A stretch of DNA of 64,000 nt from positions 2,666,001-2,730,000 of the forward strand of contig NZ_CP009455.1 of NCBI RefSeq assembly GCF_000759535.1, read 5' to 3'. This document shows, one piece after another, positions 28,711 through 37,854 of this stretch. This DNA is from Pseudomonas cremoricolorata (GTDB lineage: Bacteria > Pseudomonadota > Gammaproteobacteria > Pseudomonadales > Pseudomonadaceae). How positions within the stretch are numbered: the first letter of the stretch is position 1; every line of letters begins with the position of its first letter. The notes below the pieces were generated by a model, which saw only the letters and a program-made list of their open reading frames with translations, made no database searches and was not told the DNA's origin. The translations under genes and the position numbers were made by a program.

Positions 28711-29637
28711 TCATAGTTTGTTCAATACTGCCGCCGCCAGCAGGCTCAGGTTGCCGGCCAGCGTCTGTCGATACACACCGGTTCTCCCCAGCAGGCGCAG
28801 GCGTTTGAGCAGTGGGCTGCGTCTGGCCACCTCGAACTGTTCGAGGATGCGCCGGTTTCTTTGGGGAAGGCTGGGCTTGTACATGGCCATTAGGGCGAGG
28901 TTCATGTCATTCCATTCGCTGAAGCGACCGCGCAGTGCGCAGGTCAGGCGGGTCAGCCGGCTACGCAGGCTGCTGTCACAGCCGATCAGGTTGGTGTGAT
29001 GCTGGCGATAGAGCAGCGTTGGCTGTGCGTCGTAGACGATCACGCCCTGGTAGCCACTGACGACAAGGTAGGTGAGCCAGTCATGGGCGACGATGTGCGC
29101 GCCGGGCCTGGTGGCGGCGAGCAGTTGCCGCGTGCATGCATTGATCAGCATGGTGTTCGCCCCCGCGAGGCTCTGCACCAATGCATTCTCGAAGCTGGGC
29201 GGCTTGTGAAAGTATGGCGAGAACCCTAGGTGCCTGCCCTGTGCATCGACCAGGTCGGTGCGCGAACAATACAGCGCCGGACCGTCCAGGCTGTGCTGGC
29301 GGAGTGCGGCGAGGCTTCTGGCCAGTTTGTCTTCAAGCCAGATGTCGTCCTGATCGCTGAACGCGAAATAGTCGCCTTTGACCGCCGGGTTTTGGATCAG
29401 TGAAAGGAAATTTCTGGCAAAGCCCTGGCGGGGTCCATCGAGAATGACGAGCTGATCGCCCAGGCGCTGCTGATACTGGCGAAGAATGTCGAGCGTCTCA
29501 TCGGTGGAACCGTCGTCAGACGCGTAGATCACCCAGCGTTCGTGGGTCTGGGCAATGAAGGAGTCGAGCTGTTCACGCAGGTAGGCTGAGCCGTTATAGG
29601 TACAAAGAAGAATCGCAATCACAGTGGGTTCGTTCAT
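28711..29637 (-). CDS. Family 2 glycosyltransferase, probable rhamnosyltransferase
   Basis: 308 residues. The GT-A domain has IAILLCTYNGSAYL, ASDDGSTDET and FSDQDDIWLEDK; HDWLTYL lies in the acceptor half. The motifs match those of the GT2 at 16198–17115 and of dTDP-rhamnose-using enzymes. It lies 363 bases from rmlC on the same strand and closes the polysaccharide locus. The upstream side (29638 onward) is a long non-coding gap, so it probably has its own promoter. Confidence 0.82.
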   Translation of the reverse strand: MNEPTVIAILLCTYNGSAYLREQLDSFIAQTHERWVIYASDDGSTDETLDILRQYQQRLGDQLVILDGPRQGFARNFLSLIQNPAVKGDYFAFSDQDDIWLEDKLARSLAALRQHSLDGPALYCSRTDLVDAQGRHLGFSPYFHKPPSFENALVQSLAGANTMLINACTRQLLAATRPGAHIVAHDWLTYLVVSGYQGVIVYDAQPTLLYRQHHTNLIGCDSSLRSRLTRLTCALRGRFSEWNDMNLALMAMYKPSLPQRNRRILEQFEVARRSPLLKRLRLLGRTGVYRQTLAGNLSLLAAAVLNKL

Positions 29638-30336
29638 TTTTCTTCTTTAGTAGAGCCGGCTTCAATGGTTTTCGAATCGATGTGGATCAGGCCAGGTTGA
29701 TTAAAGTAGCTCGCGAAGCGATCTGCCAGATTTTCAGCGCTATCGAACGGCCGTCGTCGGATTAAAGCGCCAGCATCCGTCACGAACCTGCTTGCACGAC
29801 TGAAGCACTGATGTCAGAGGGTCGCAGTTGGGGGTTGATTTTTCAATGCACGTCCAAGCCATGAGTCGTTATTAGGAATTCTCCTGATAGGAGTTCGGAT
29901 TTTTCCTACCAAAAGTATCAATCAGACATCTGCTTTTATTGCTGTTTTACTGCACTCTAATGGTTGTGTTTGGGTTGTCGGCCCTGCCTCGAGCGCAGCC
30001 TGCAATAACGCCGTGTCTTGGCATCAGCGCGCCCGGCGGGCCCGACTTAGGCCGTTTGAATAGGCGAAAATGTGAACCGTTTGGCCCATCCAGGCCGGCC
30101 AGGCAGCCTTAGGGTTTTCCGTAAACCGCCGACCGCGTATCATTCATTCACATATCTAGGAAACTTCCGACATCTTTATTGGACGAAGGTGTCTAGCTTT
30201 CCGTGGCGAGCCGACTGGCTTCAGATAATCAGGCGATCATCATTGACCTCGCGACCTGCCACACGACGGCCGGCCAAGCGTGCTGGCGGCGTGCCGCAGA
30301 TGTCGGTGCCCCCGATGAGTTTTGAAGGAATGGGTT
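29638..30336. promoter_or_regulatory. Long non-coding gap between O-antigen and PKS loci
   Basis: Nearly 700 bases without a credible gene. The section 29870–29970 is AT-rich and probably holds promoters for the two divergent units. Visible structure: a small hairpin CTCCT-GAT-AGGAG at 29881–29893, and an inverted repeat GGTTT-TCCGT-AAACC at 30113–30127. A 92-codon frame (30072–30350) reads across the end but has no family resemblance and a skewed Arg/Ser-rich content. No recognisable insertion-sequence remnant was found. Confidence 0.5.
30113..30127. repeat. Inverted repeat upstream of the PKS gene
   Basis: GGTTT and AAACC arms with a 5-base spacer, about 210 bases before the PKS start. It could be an operator half-site pair; no regulator gene lies in the locus, so the assignment is only structural. 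Confidence 0.4.
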
Positions 30337-33300
30337 TTGATCAAGCGTAGACAGGTAGCAATCGTTGGTTCTTCATTCCGCTTCCCCGGCTCGACGTCGG
30401 CCAGCTTCTGGCAAAACCTGATGGATGGACGCGATCTGGTCACCCAGGTCGATCCGTCCCGCTGGGACAAGGCGGAGTTCCTCCACCCGGACAAAGCCAA
30501 CCCCGCCACCAGTTACACGTTCGCGGCCGGCACGCTGGGCGACATCAGTGCGTTCGATGCGGGCTTCTTCAACATCTCGCCCCGCGAAGCGGCGATGATG
30601 GACCCGCAGCAGCGCATGCTGCTGGAGATGTGCTGGGAAACCTTCGAGAACGCCGGCATCAAGCCATCGAGCCTGCGTGGCAGCAATTGTGGCGTGTACC
30701 TAGGCATCGCCGGCGTGGAGCAGGCGTACCGCCTGGTCGATGACCTGGCCTCGATCGATGCCGCCACCGCCACCGGCAACACCATGAGCATCGCTGCCAA
30801 CCGGCTGTCGTTCTTCTACGACCTGCGCGGTCCGAGCATGGCTATCGACACCGCTTGTTCGTCGTCGCTGGTGGCCTTCCATCAGGCCTGTCAGGCGATT
30901 CTCAGCGGTGATGTCGATCAGGCGGTGACCGGCGGCATCAGCCTGCACATGCACCCGTTCGGCTTCATGATCTTCGCCAAGGCCACCATGCTCTCGCGTA
31001 CCGGGCGTTGCCAGTCGTTCGACGACAACGGCGACGGTTACGCGCGCTCCGAAGGCGGTGGCCTGTTCCTGCTCAAGGACTATGACCAAGCCGTGGCAGA
31101 CGGCAACACCATCCTTGCGGTGGTTGCCGGCAGCGCGGTCAATACCGATGGACGCAAGTCGAGCCTGACCCTGCCCAATGCCGAGGCCCAGGCTGCGCTG
31201 CTCGACAGCACCTACGCCAAGGCGGGCATCGAACCTTCCCAGCTGGACTACCTGGAAGCCCACGGTACCGGCACCGCGGTCGGCGATCCGATCGAGACCC
31301 GCGCCATCGGCCAGGCCCTGGCGCAGCGCCGTGCTGCCGGCAATCCGCTGCCGATCGGCTCGGTGAAGAGCAACGTCGGCCACCTGGAGGCCGCCTCCGG
31401 GGTGGCCGGGATGGTCAAGGCGCTGCACTGCCTGCACACCCGTACCGTGCCGGCCACCATTGGTGTGAAAGCGCTCAACGCTACTATCCCGTTCGCCGAC
31501 CTCAACCTGCAGGTGATCACCGAACCGCTGTCGCTGAAAGCCGAGGGCCCGCTGACCGTGGGCATCAACTCATTCGGCTTCGGCGGCGCCAACGCCCACG
31601 TGATTCTGCAGAGCCCCGCGCCTCAGGCCCAGGCAGCACGTCCGGCGCAACCCCGCCGTGTACCGCTGCTGCTCAGCGCCAAGAGCGAGCAGGGCCTGCG
31701 CGCCACTGCCGAACGCTTCGCTGCCTTCCTGGCCGAGCAGCCTCAGGCTGACTATTACGATGTGGCCTACCAGGCCATGTTCCGCCGCGACGCCCACGCC
31801 CAGCGCCTGGTGCTGATCAGTGACGATCCGGCCGAAGCGGCCCAGGCGCTGGATGACTACGCCCAGGACCCAAGCCTCAGCGAACTGAGCGCGGTGCTCG
31901 AAAGCGGTCAGGCGCTGGATGCGCCGAGCGGTCCGGTATTCGTCTATTCGGGCAACGGCTCGCAGTGGCAGGGTATGGGCCGCGCGCTGCTCGAGCATCC
32001 GCAGTTCGTCGCGGGTGTGCGTGAGGTCGATGCGCTGTTCCAGCCGCTGGCAGGCTTCTCGCTGGAGGCCGAGCTTCGCGGTGAAAACGGTGACGAGCGC
32101 TACGCGCGTACCGAGATCGCCCAGCCGGCGCTGTTCGCCCTGCAAGTGGCGGTCACCCAGGTACTGCGCAGCGAGGGCTTCACGCCGCAGGCGGTGGTCG
32201 GCCACAGCGTCGGTGAAGTGGCTGCGGCCTGGGCCAGTGGTGCGCTGAGCCTGAGCGATGCGACCCAAGTGATCTATCACCGCAGTCGTCTGCAGGGCCT
32301 GACCCGTGGCAGCGGGCGGATGACCGCGGTGGGCTTGTCGGGTGAAGCCACGGCAGCGCTGATCGCCGAGCTGGGCCTGGGCGAGCGTATCGTGGTCGCT
32401 GGCGAGAACAGCGAACGCGGCGCCACCGTGGCCGGCGACGTCGATGGGCTGAGCGTGCTGGAACAGGTGCTCACCGAGCGGCAGGTGTTCGCCCGTCGCC
32501 TCGATCTGGACTACGCCTTCCACTCGGCGGCGATGGACCCGATCGAGCCGCAGGTCATTGCCGATCTTGCCCATATCACCCCGCGTAGCGGCGACATTGC
32601 GTTCTATTCCACCGTGGTCGGCGGTGCTCTCGACGGCCAACGCCTGGACAGCCAGTACTGGTGGCAGAACATCCGCCTGCCGGTGCTGTTCCAGGGCGCT
32701 ATCGATGCGCTGGTGCGCGATGGCTCGAACCTGTTCGTCGAAATCGGCCCGCACCCGATTCTGCGCAGCTACGTCACTGACGTGCTCAACGCCTGTGAGC
32801 AACCCGGCCAGGTGGTCGCCACCCTCAAGCGCAACGAGCACAGCCCGCTGCTGCTCGAGCGCTGCGTCGCTCGTCTGTTGATCGCCGGCATCGAACCCCA
32901 GGGCCAGCCGCGCTTTCCGGTGGTTGGCCAGCCAGTGCGCCTGCCCAACTACGCCTGGCAGCGCGACAGCTTCCTGCTGCCGGTCAGCGCCGAAAGTGGC
33001 GGTACTCTGCAACGTCAGCGCAGCCATCCGCTGCTCGGCTACACCTTGCCGGATCAGCCGCTGACCTGGGAAAGCCGTCTCGATACCCAGCTGTTCCCCA
33101 CCCTGGGCGATCACAAGGTTGGCGAGTCAGTGCTGTTCCCCGGCGCCGGCTTCACCGAACTGGCCATGGCGGCGGCGCAACTGCACCAGCCGGGCGAGTT
33201 CATCGATATCGAAGAGCTGGAGATTCACAACCCGTTGCTGCTAGGCAGTGACGGCAGCAAGAAAGTGCGGGTGCAGATCGAGGAAGCCGACGGCACCTTG

Positions 33301-36300
33301 CGCATTCGCTCGCGGACCTTGGCCCACCAGGAAGACTGGGTGCAGCACGTGGTTGCGCGTCTACCCGGTGAAGCCCGTGGCGTGCTGCTCGAAGCCCGCG
33401 CGCCGGCGCTGCCTGAGCGTGCGGCCGACTTCACCGGTGAACAACACCTGGCGCTGACCCGCGCGGTAGGGCTGAACTACGGCCCGGCCTATCAGTCGGT
33501 GGCGGCTGCCTGGGTCGAGCCGGGTCGCATCCTTGCCCAGTTGAGCGTGCCTGCGGCCATCGTCCAGGAATTGCCGCAGTTGCACCTGCACCCGGCTTTG
33601 CTCGACGGCGCATTCCAACTGATTACCGAGCTGCTGGCCAGCAAGCCTGGGCGCAACCGTGGCCTGGCCTTCATTCCGGTCAAGTTCGGGCGCATCGCCT
33701 TCAGCGTTGCCGGTGGCGTGCCCGAGCGGGTCGAGGTGCGCCAAAGCAAGCGCACCGAGCATTCGCTGCTGGTGGATTTCACTCTGTTCGACGCCAGCGG
33801 CGCTGCCGTGCTGGCGATCAAGGATGCGCGTTTCCGCGGCGTGCGCCTGCAATACGACCGTGCCGTGCAGGTCAAGCGCCTGGGCCATGTCGGTATCGCA
33901 GCGCCGGGCCAAGTGGTGCCGTTGCAGCGCTCGGCCTCGGGTTCTGCGGCGCTGGTCGAAGCCATGGCCAGCCTGCAGGATGAACCTGCGCAGCAACGCT
34001 ACCTCAATGAGGTCGAGCCGTTGCTCGATATGCTGTGCGCAAGCTTCGTGCTCGACCTGGTCGAGCAGGCTGGTGGCCGCCTGAGTGCCGAGCAACTGGC
34101 GCTGTGGGCGCAGAGCCACGGCGACTGGTTGTCCAGCCTGTTGCGCCACGCCGAGCAGGACGGCAGCCTGCTGCGCAGTGACGACGGCAGCGTGAGCCTG
34201 GCGGCGCTGGACGAGCGCCCAAGCAGCGAAGCGATTTGGCAGGAGCTGTTCCAGAGCTACCCGGAGTACTTCCAGATCATCCATTCGGTGGGTCGCATTG
34301 GCCGCCACCTCAAGGGCCTGCTCGACGGCGAGGCCACGCTGGACAGCTTGCAGCCGCGCGAAACCAGCGGCGCCAGCCTGGCACGCCTGGTGCTTGGCGC
34401 TGCCGGCCAGCAACGCCTGCGTAGCGGGATTGCCGCGAGCCTGGCCGAGCGCCTGGCGCACTTGCCCGAAGGCCAGCGTCTGCGGGTGCTGGAATTCGGT
34501 GTCGGCGGGCCATCGTTCGCCGAACTGTTGTACCCGGGGCTGGATTTTGACCGCCTCGACTATTGCTACTGCGTCGCCGAGCCTGACCTGGAGCAGCGCC
34601 TGGGCGACGATTGCCCCGCCTTGCAGGTGATCGATCTGCAGCAACTGGCCGAGGCGGGCAGCTTCGACTGGGTACTGTTGCCGAGCGATCTGGGTGCCCT
34701 TGGCGTGCTCGGCAATGCCTTGGCGCAGGCGGCGGCGCGGCTCAACCCGCAGGGTCAACTGGCGCTGCTGGCGCAGTACCCGGCGCGTTGGGTCGACTTC
34801 GTGTTCGGCGCGCAGAACGACTGGTGGCTGGCCGGCCCGCAGCAGGCGCTGTCGCGTCAGCAGGCGCCGAGCTTCTGGATGCATGAATTGCAGCGCCATG
34901 GCCTGAGCGCGGTCAGCACCCTCGAGGCGCTACCAGGCACCGCCTGCGGCAGCTACGTGCTGCTCGCCGACAGTGGCGCCAAGGCCGTGCCTGTCCAGGC
35001 TGCCCCCGCACCTGCGCATTGGGCGCTGCTAGGCTCGGCCGATCAGGCTGCCTGCAAGGCATTGCTGGCTGGCCTGAGTGACGCCGGCCAGCAGGTCAGC
35101 CTGCTGCAACCGGGCGATGCCCAGGCGCTGGCAGCGCAGCTGGCCGCGCTCGACCAGGCGCCGCAGCACATCATTCACCTGGCAGGCCTGGACAGCGCGG
35201 CTGGCCTCGATGGGCAGACCGAGCGCTGCCTGCTGGCCGCGGCCCTGGTGCAGGCCTGCGAAGCGCAAGGCATCGCCCCGCAGTGCTGGCTGATCAGTCG
35301 CGGCGCCGCTGAGCACTGGCATGACGCTGCGGCCAGCAGCAGCCTGCCAGGGCTGGCCGACGCGGCGTTCTGGGGCTTTGGCCGGACCTTGGCCAACGAG
35401 TCGCCGAGCTGCCGTATTCGCCTGCTCGACCTGGCCGCGGGCACTGCCATCGAGCAGATGCTGCCGGCGCTGTTGCATGCCGACGGCGAAACCGAACTGG
35501 CACTCGACGCCCAAGGCCGGCGTTACGTGCCGCGTCTGCGTGTGCTCGAGCGCCAGGCGCAAGATCACAGCGAGCATCAGGGCTGGGTATGCCTGGGCTT
35601 CGACTTGCCCGGCCAATTGCGCAACCTGCGCTGGGAAGTGCGTGAGCCGCAGCAGCCTGCCGCCGATCAGCTCGACATCGCGGTACGCGCCACGGGCCTG
35701 AACTTCCGCGACGTGATGTTCGCCCTCGGCTTGTTGTCCGATGAAGCCATCGAAAACGGATTCTCTGGCCCGACCCTGGGCTTCGAGTTCGCCGGTGTGG
35801 TGCAGGGCAAGGGCAGCGCCGTGGAAGGTGACTTCGCCCCGGGCGATCGCGTGGTCGGCTTCGGCCCTTGTAGCTTCGCCAACCGCCTGGTGACCAACGC
35901 CAATGCCGTGGCGCGGATTCCCGAGGGCATGTCCTTCGAAGCCGCAGCGACCATTCCCAGCACCTTCTTCACCGTCTACTACGCGCTGCACCACCTGGCG
36001 CGCCTGGAGCCCGGCGAGAGCGTGCTGATCCACGGCGCCGCAGGCGGTGTGGGCATCGCCGCGATCCAGATCGCCAAATGGCTCGGTGCCGACATCCACG
36101 CCACTGCTGGCAGCGACGAGAAGCGCGACTTCCTGCGCCTGCTCGGCGTCGACAAGGTCTACGATTCGCGTTCGCTGGCCTATGCCGACCAAGTGTTGGC
36201 AGCGACCAACGGGCGGGGCGTCGACGTGGTGCTCAACTCCCTGGCCGGCGAGGCGATCAACCGCAACCTGCGCGTGCTCAAGCCGTTCGGCCGCTTCCTC

Positions 36301-37845
36301 GAACTGGGCAAGCGCGACTTCTACCAGAACACCCGCATCGGCCTGCGACCGTTCCGCAACAACATCAGCTACTTCGGCATCGATGCCGACCAGTTGATGA
36401 GCGAACGCCCGCAGCTGACCCGCCGCCTGTTCGGCGAAATGATGGGCCTGTTCGAGCAGGGCATCCTGCACCCGTTGCCGTTCCGCGAGTTCGATGCCAA
36501 TCAGGTGGTCGAAGCCTACCGCTACATGCAGCAGGCGCGGCAGATCGGCAAGATCGTCGTCACCTACGGCAACCCCATCGAGCAGACCGTCGATACCCGT
36601 GAGCAGATCAGCGGCGAACTGCGCCTGCAGGACGATGCCACCTACCTGGTCACCGGTGGGCTGGGCGGCTTCGGCCTGCGCACCGCGCAATGGCTGATCG
36701 ACAAGGGCGCGCGGCACCTGGTACTGCTCGGCCGGCGTGGCGTCGACAGCGTCGAGGCACAACCCAGCCTTGCCCAGTGGCAGGCGGCGGGCCTCGATGT
36801 GCGTGCCGTGGCTTGCGACATCACCGAGCGCGCCGCGCTGGCCCAGGTGCTCGAGCAGATCGACGCCAGTGCCTGGCCGCTGCGCGGCCTGGTGCATGCC
36901 GCGACGGTGATCGACGACGGCCTGATCCGCAACCTCGATGCGGCGCAGATGCAGCGCGTGCTGGCACCCAAGGCCCAAGGTGCGCAGTACCTGCACGAAC
37001 TGACCGCGCACCTGGCGCTGGACTTCTTCGTCATGTTCTCGTCGGCCACGACCTTGTTCGGCAACCCTGGCCAGGCCAACTACGTGGCGGCCAACCATTG
37101 GCTCGAAGCCCTGGCGCGCCATCGCCGCGCCCAGGGCCTGGCTGCCACGGCAGTGCTGTGGGGCGCCATCGACGACGTCGGCTTCCTGGCCCGCAACTCG
37201 CAGATCAAGGATGCCTTGCAGAGTCGTATGGGCGGCGCAGCCTTGCGCGCCGAAGTTGCCCTGGCCCAGTTGGAAGCCATGCTGCTGGCGGGCGAAGATG
37301 GCCACGGCGTGCTGGAACTGGACTTCAAGGCGCTGTCGCGCTTCCTGCCCACCTCCAGCAGCCCGCGCTTCATCGAGCTGGCCCGCGCCCATAGCGGTGA
37401 CCAGGACGATGACAACGATGGCGAAGACATCCAGCGCATGCTCGCAGAACTCAGTGATGAAGAGCTGCTCGAGCGCTTCGCCGAAATGCTCAAGCACGAG
37501 GTGTGTGAAATCCTTCGCCTGCCGGCGGCGCGCCTGGATACCCAGCGGCCGTTGCAGGAACTGGGTCTGGACTCGCTGATGAGTGTCGAGCTGGTGGTGG
37601 CGCTGGAAGAACGCTTCGGGATTCGCTTGCCGGTCATGGAACTCAGCGACAGTTCCAGCATCGACAAACTGAGCGTGCGCCTGCTCGAGCTGCTGCGCGG
37701 TGACGCCAGCGACGAGGCGGCCCCGGATAACCTGGCGCAGAACCTGCTTGCCCGTCATGGCAGCGAGCTGGATGCCGCGCAGATGGCTGCGCTGAACGCC
37801 GACCTGGCCGATGCCAGCTCGGCGCCTAACCGATTGATTGACTAA
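30337..37845 (+). CDS. Highly reducing single-module type I polyketide synthase (KS-AT-DH-psiMT-ER-KR-ACP)
   Basis: 2502 residues from TTG 30337, chosen for AAGGA 7 bases upstream; TTG 30322 is an alternative. Domains: KS with Cys174 (DTACSSS), His309 (EAHGTGT) and His349 (NVGHLEAASG); AT with Ser624 (GHSVGE) and YAFHS at 726–730, the Phe favouring malonyl-CoA; DH with His926 and Asp1090 in DGAFQ; a methyltransferase-like domain (about 1290–1530) whose SAM loop reads LEFGVGGPS and is probably inactive; ER with HGAAGGVG from 1899; KR with GGLGGFG at 2107–2113, Ser2236, Tyr2249 and an IDD motif (B-type-like); ACP with Ser2413 in GLDSL. A tail of about 50 residues follows. There is no thioesterase or reductase domain. 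One full reducing set suggests iterative synthesis of a saturated chain. The gene is intact. Confidence 0.93.
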   Translation: MIKRRQVAIVGSSFRFPGSTSASFWQNLMDGRDLVTQVDPSRWDKAEFLHPDKANPATSYTFAAGTLGDISAFDAGFFNISPREAAMMDPQQRMLLEMCWETFENAGIKPSSLRGSNCGVYLGIAGVEQAYRLVDDLASIDAATATGNTMSIAANRLSFFYDLRGPSMAIDTACSSSLVAFHQACQAILSGDVDQAVTGGISLHMHPFGFMIFAKATMLSRTGRCQSFDDNGDGYARSEGGGLFLLKDYDQAVADGNTILAVVAGSAVNTDGRKSSLTLPNAEAQAALLDSTYAKAGIEPSQLDYLEAHGTGTAVGDPIETRAIGQALAQRRAAGNPLPIGSVKSNVGHLEAASGVAGMVKALHCLHTRTVPATIGVKALNATIPFADLNLQVITEPLSLKAEGPLTVGINSFGFGGANAHVILQSPAPQAQAARPAQPRRVPLLLSAKSEQGLRATAERFAAFLAEQPQADYYDVAYQAMFRRDAHAQRLVLISDDPAEAAQALDDYAQDPSLSELSAVLESGQALDAPSGPVFVYSGNGSQWQGMGRALLEHPQFVAGVREVDALFQPLAGFSLEAELRGENGDERYARTEIAQPALFALQVAVTQVLRSEGFTPQAVVGHSVGEVAAAWASGALSLSDATQVIYHRSRLQGLTRGSGRMTAVGLSGEATAALIAELGLGERIVVAGENSERGATVAGDVDGLSVLEQVLTERQVFARRLDLDYAFHSAAMDPIEPQVIADLAHITPRSGDIAFYSTVVGGALDGQRLDSQYWWQNIRLPVLFQGAIDALVRDGSNLFVEIGPHPILRSYVTDVLNACEQPGQVVATLKRNEHSPLLLERCVARLLIAGIEPQGQPRFPVVGQPVRLPNYAWQRDSFLLPVSAESGGTLQRQRSHPLLGYTLPDQPLTWESRLDTQLFPTLGDHKVGESVLFPGAGFTELAMAAAQLHQPGEFIDIEELEIHNPLLLGSDGSKKVRVQIEEADGTLRIRSRTLAHQEDWVQHVVARLPGEARGVLLEARAPALPERAADFTGEQHLALTRAVGLNYGPAYQSVAAAWVEPGRILAQLSVPAAIVQELPQLHLHPALLDGAFQLITELLASKPGRNRGLAFIPVKFGRIAFSVAGGVPERVEVRQSKRTEHSLLVDFTLFDASGAAVLAIKDARFRGVRLQYDRAVQVKRLGHVGIAAPGQVVPLQRSASGSAALVEAMASLQDEPAQQRYLNEVEPLLDMLCASFVLDLVEQAGGRLSAEQLALWAQSHGDWLSSLLRHAEQDGSLLRSDDGSVSLAALDERPSSEAIWQELFQSYPEYFQIIHSVGRIGRHLKGLLDGEATLDSLQPRETSGASLARLVLGAAGQQRLRSGIAASLAERLAHLPEGQRLRVLEFGVGGPSFAELLYPGLDFDRLDYCYCVAEPDLEQRLGDDCPALQVIDLQQLAEAGSFDWVLLPSDLGALGVLGNALAQAAARLNPQGQLALLAQYPARWVDFVFGAQNDWWLAGPQQALSRQQAPSFWMHELQRHGLSAVSTLEALPGTACGSYVLLADSGAKAVPVQAAPAPAHWALLGSADQAACKALLAGLSDAGQQVSLLQPGDAQALAAQLAALDQAPQHIIHLAGLDSAAGLDGQTERCLLAAALVQACEAQGIAPQCWLISRGAAEHWHDAAASSSLPGLADAAFWGFGRTLANESPSCRIRLLDLAAGTAIEQMLPALLHADGETELALDAQGRRYVPRLRVLERQAQDHSEHQGWVCLGFDLPGQLRNLRWEVREPQQPAADQLDIAVRATGLNFRDVMFALGLLSDEAIENGFSGPTLGFEFAGVVQGKGSAVEGDFAPGDRVVGFGPCSFANRLVTNANAVARIPEGMSFEAAATIPSTFFTVYYALHHLARLEPGESVLIHGAAGGVGIAAIQIAKWLGADIHATAGSDEKRDFLRLLGVDKVYDSRSLAYADQVLAATNGRGVDVVLNSLAGEAINRNLRVLKPFGRFLELGKRDFYQNTRIGLRPFRNNISYFGIDADQLMSERPQLTRRLFGEMMGLFEQGILHPLPFREFDANQVVEAYRYMQQARQIGKIVVTYGNPIEQTVDTREQISGELRLQDDATYLVTGGLGGFGLRTAQWLIDKGARHLVLLGRRGVDSVEAQPSLAQWQAAGLDVRAVACDITERAALAQVLEQIDASAWPLRGLVHAATVIDDGLIRNLDAAQMQRVLAPKAQGAQYLHELTAHLALDFFVMFSSATTLFGNPGQANYVAANHWLEALARHRRAQGLAATAVLWGAIDDVGFLARNSQIKDALQSRMGGAALRAEVALAQLEAMLLAGEDGHGVLELDFKALSRFLPTSSSPRFIELARAHSGDQDDDNDGEDIQRMLAELSDEELLERFAEMLKHEVCEILRLPAARLDTQRPLQELGLDSLMSVELVVALEERFGIRLPVMELSDSSSIDKLSVRLLELLRGDASDEAAPDNLAQNLLARHGSELDAAQMAALNADLADASSAPNRLID

Positions 37846-37854
37846 GAGCCCTCG

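Noticed and set aside
30072..30350. 92-codon frame before the PKS
   Set aside because: Arg/Ser/Pro-rich with no family resemblance, and it runs into the PKS start in another phase; only its last 11 codons were kept as a possible leader.
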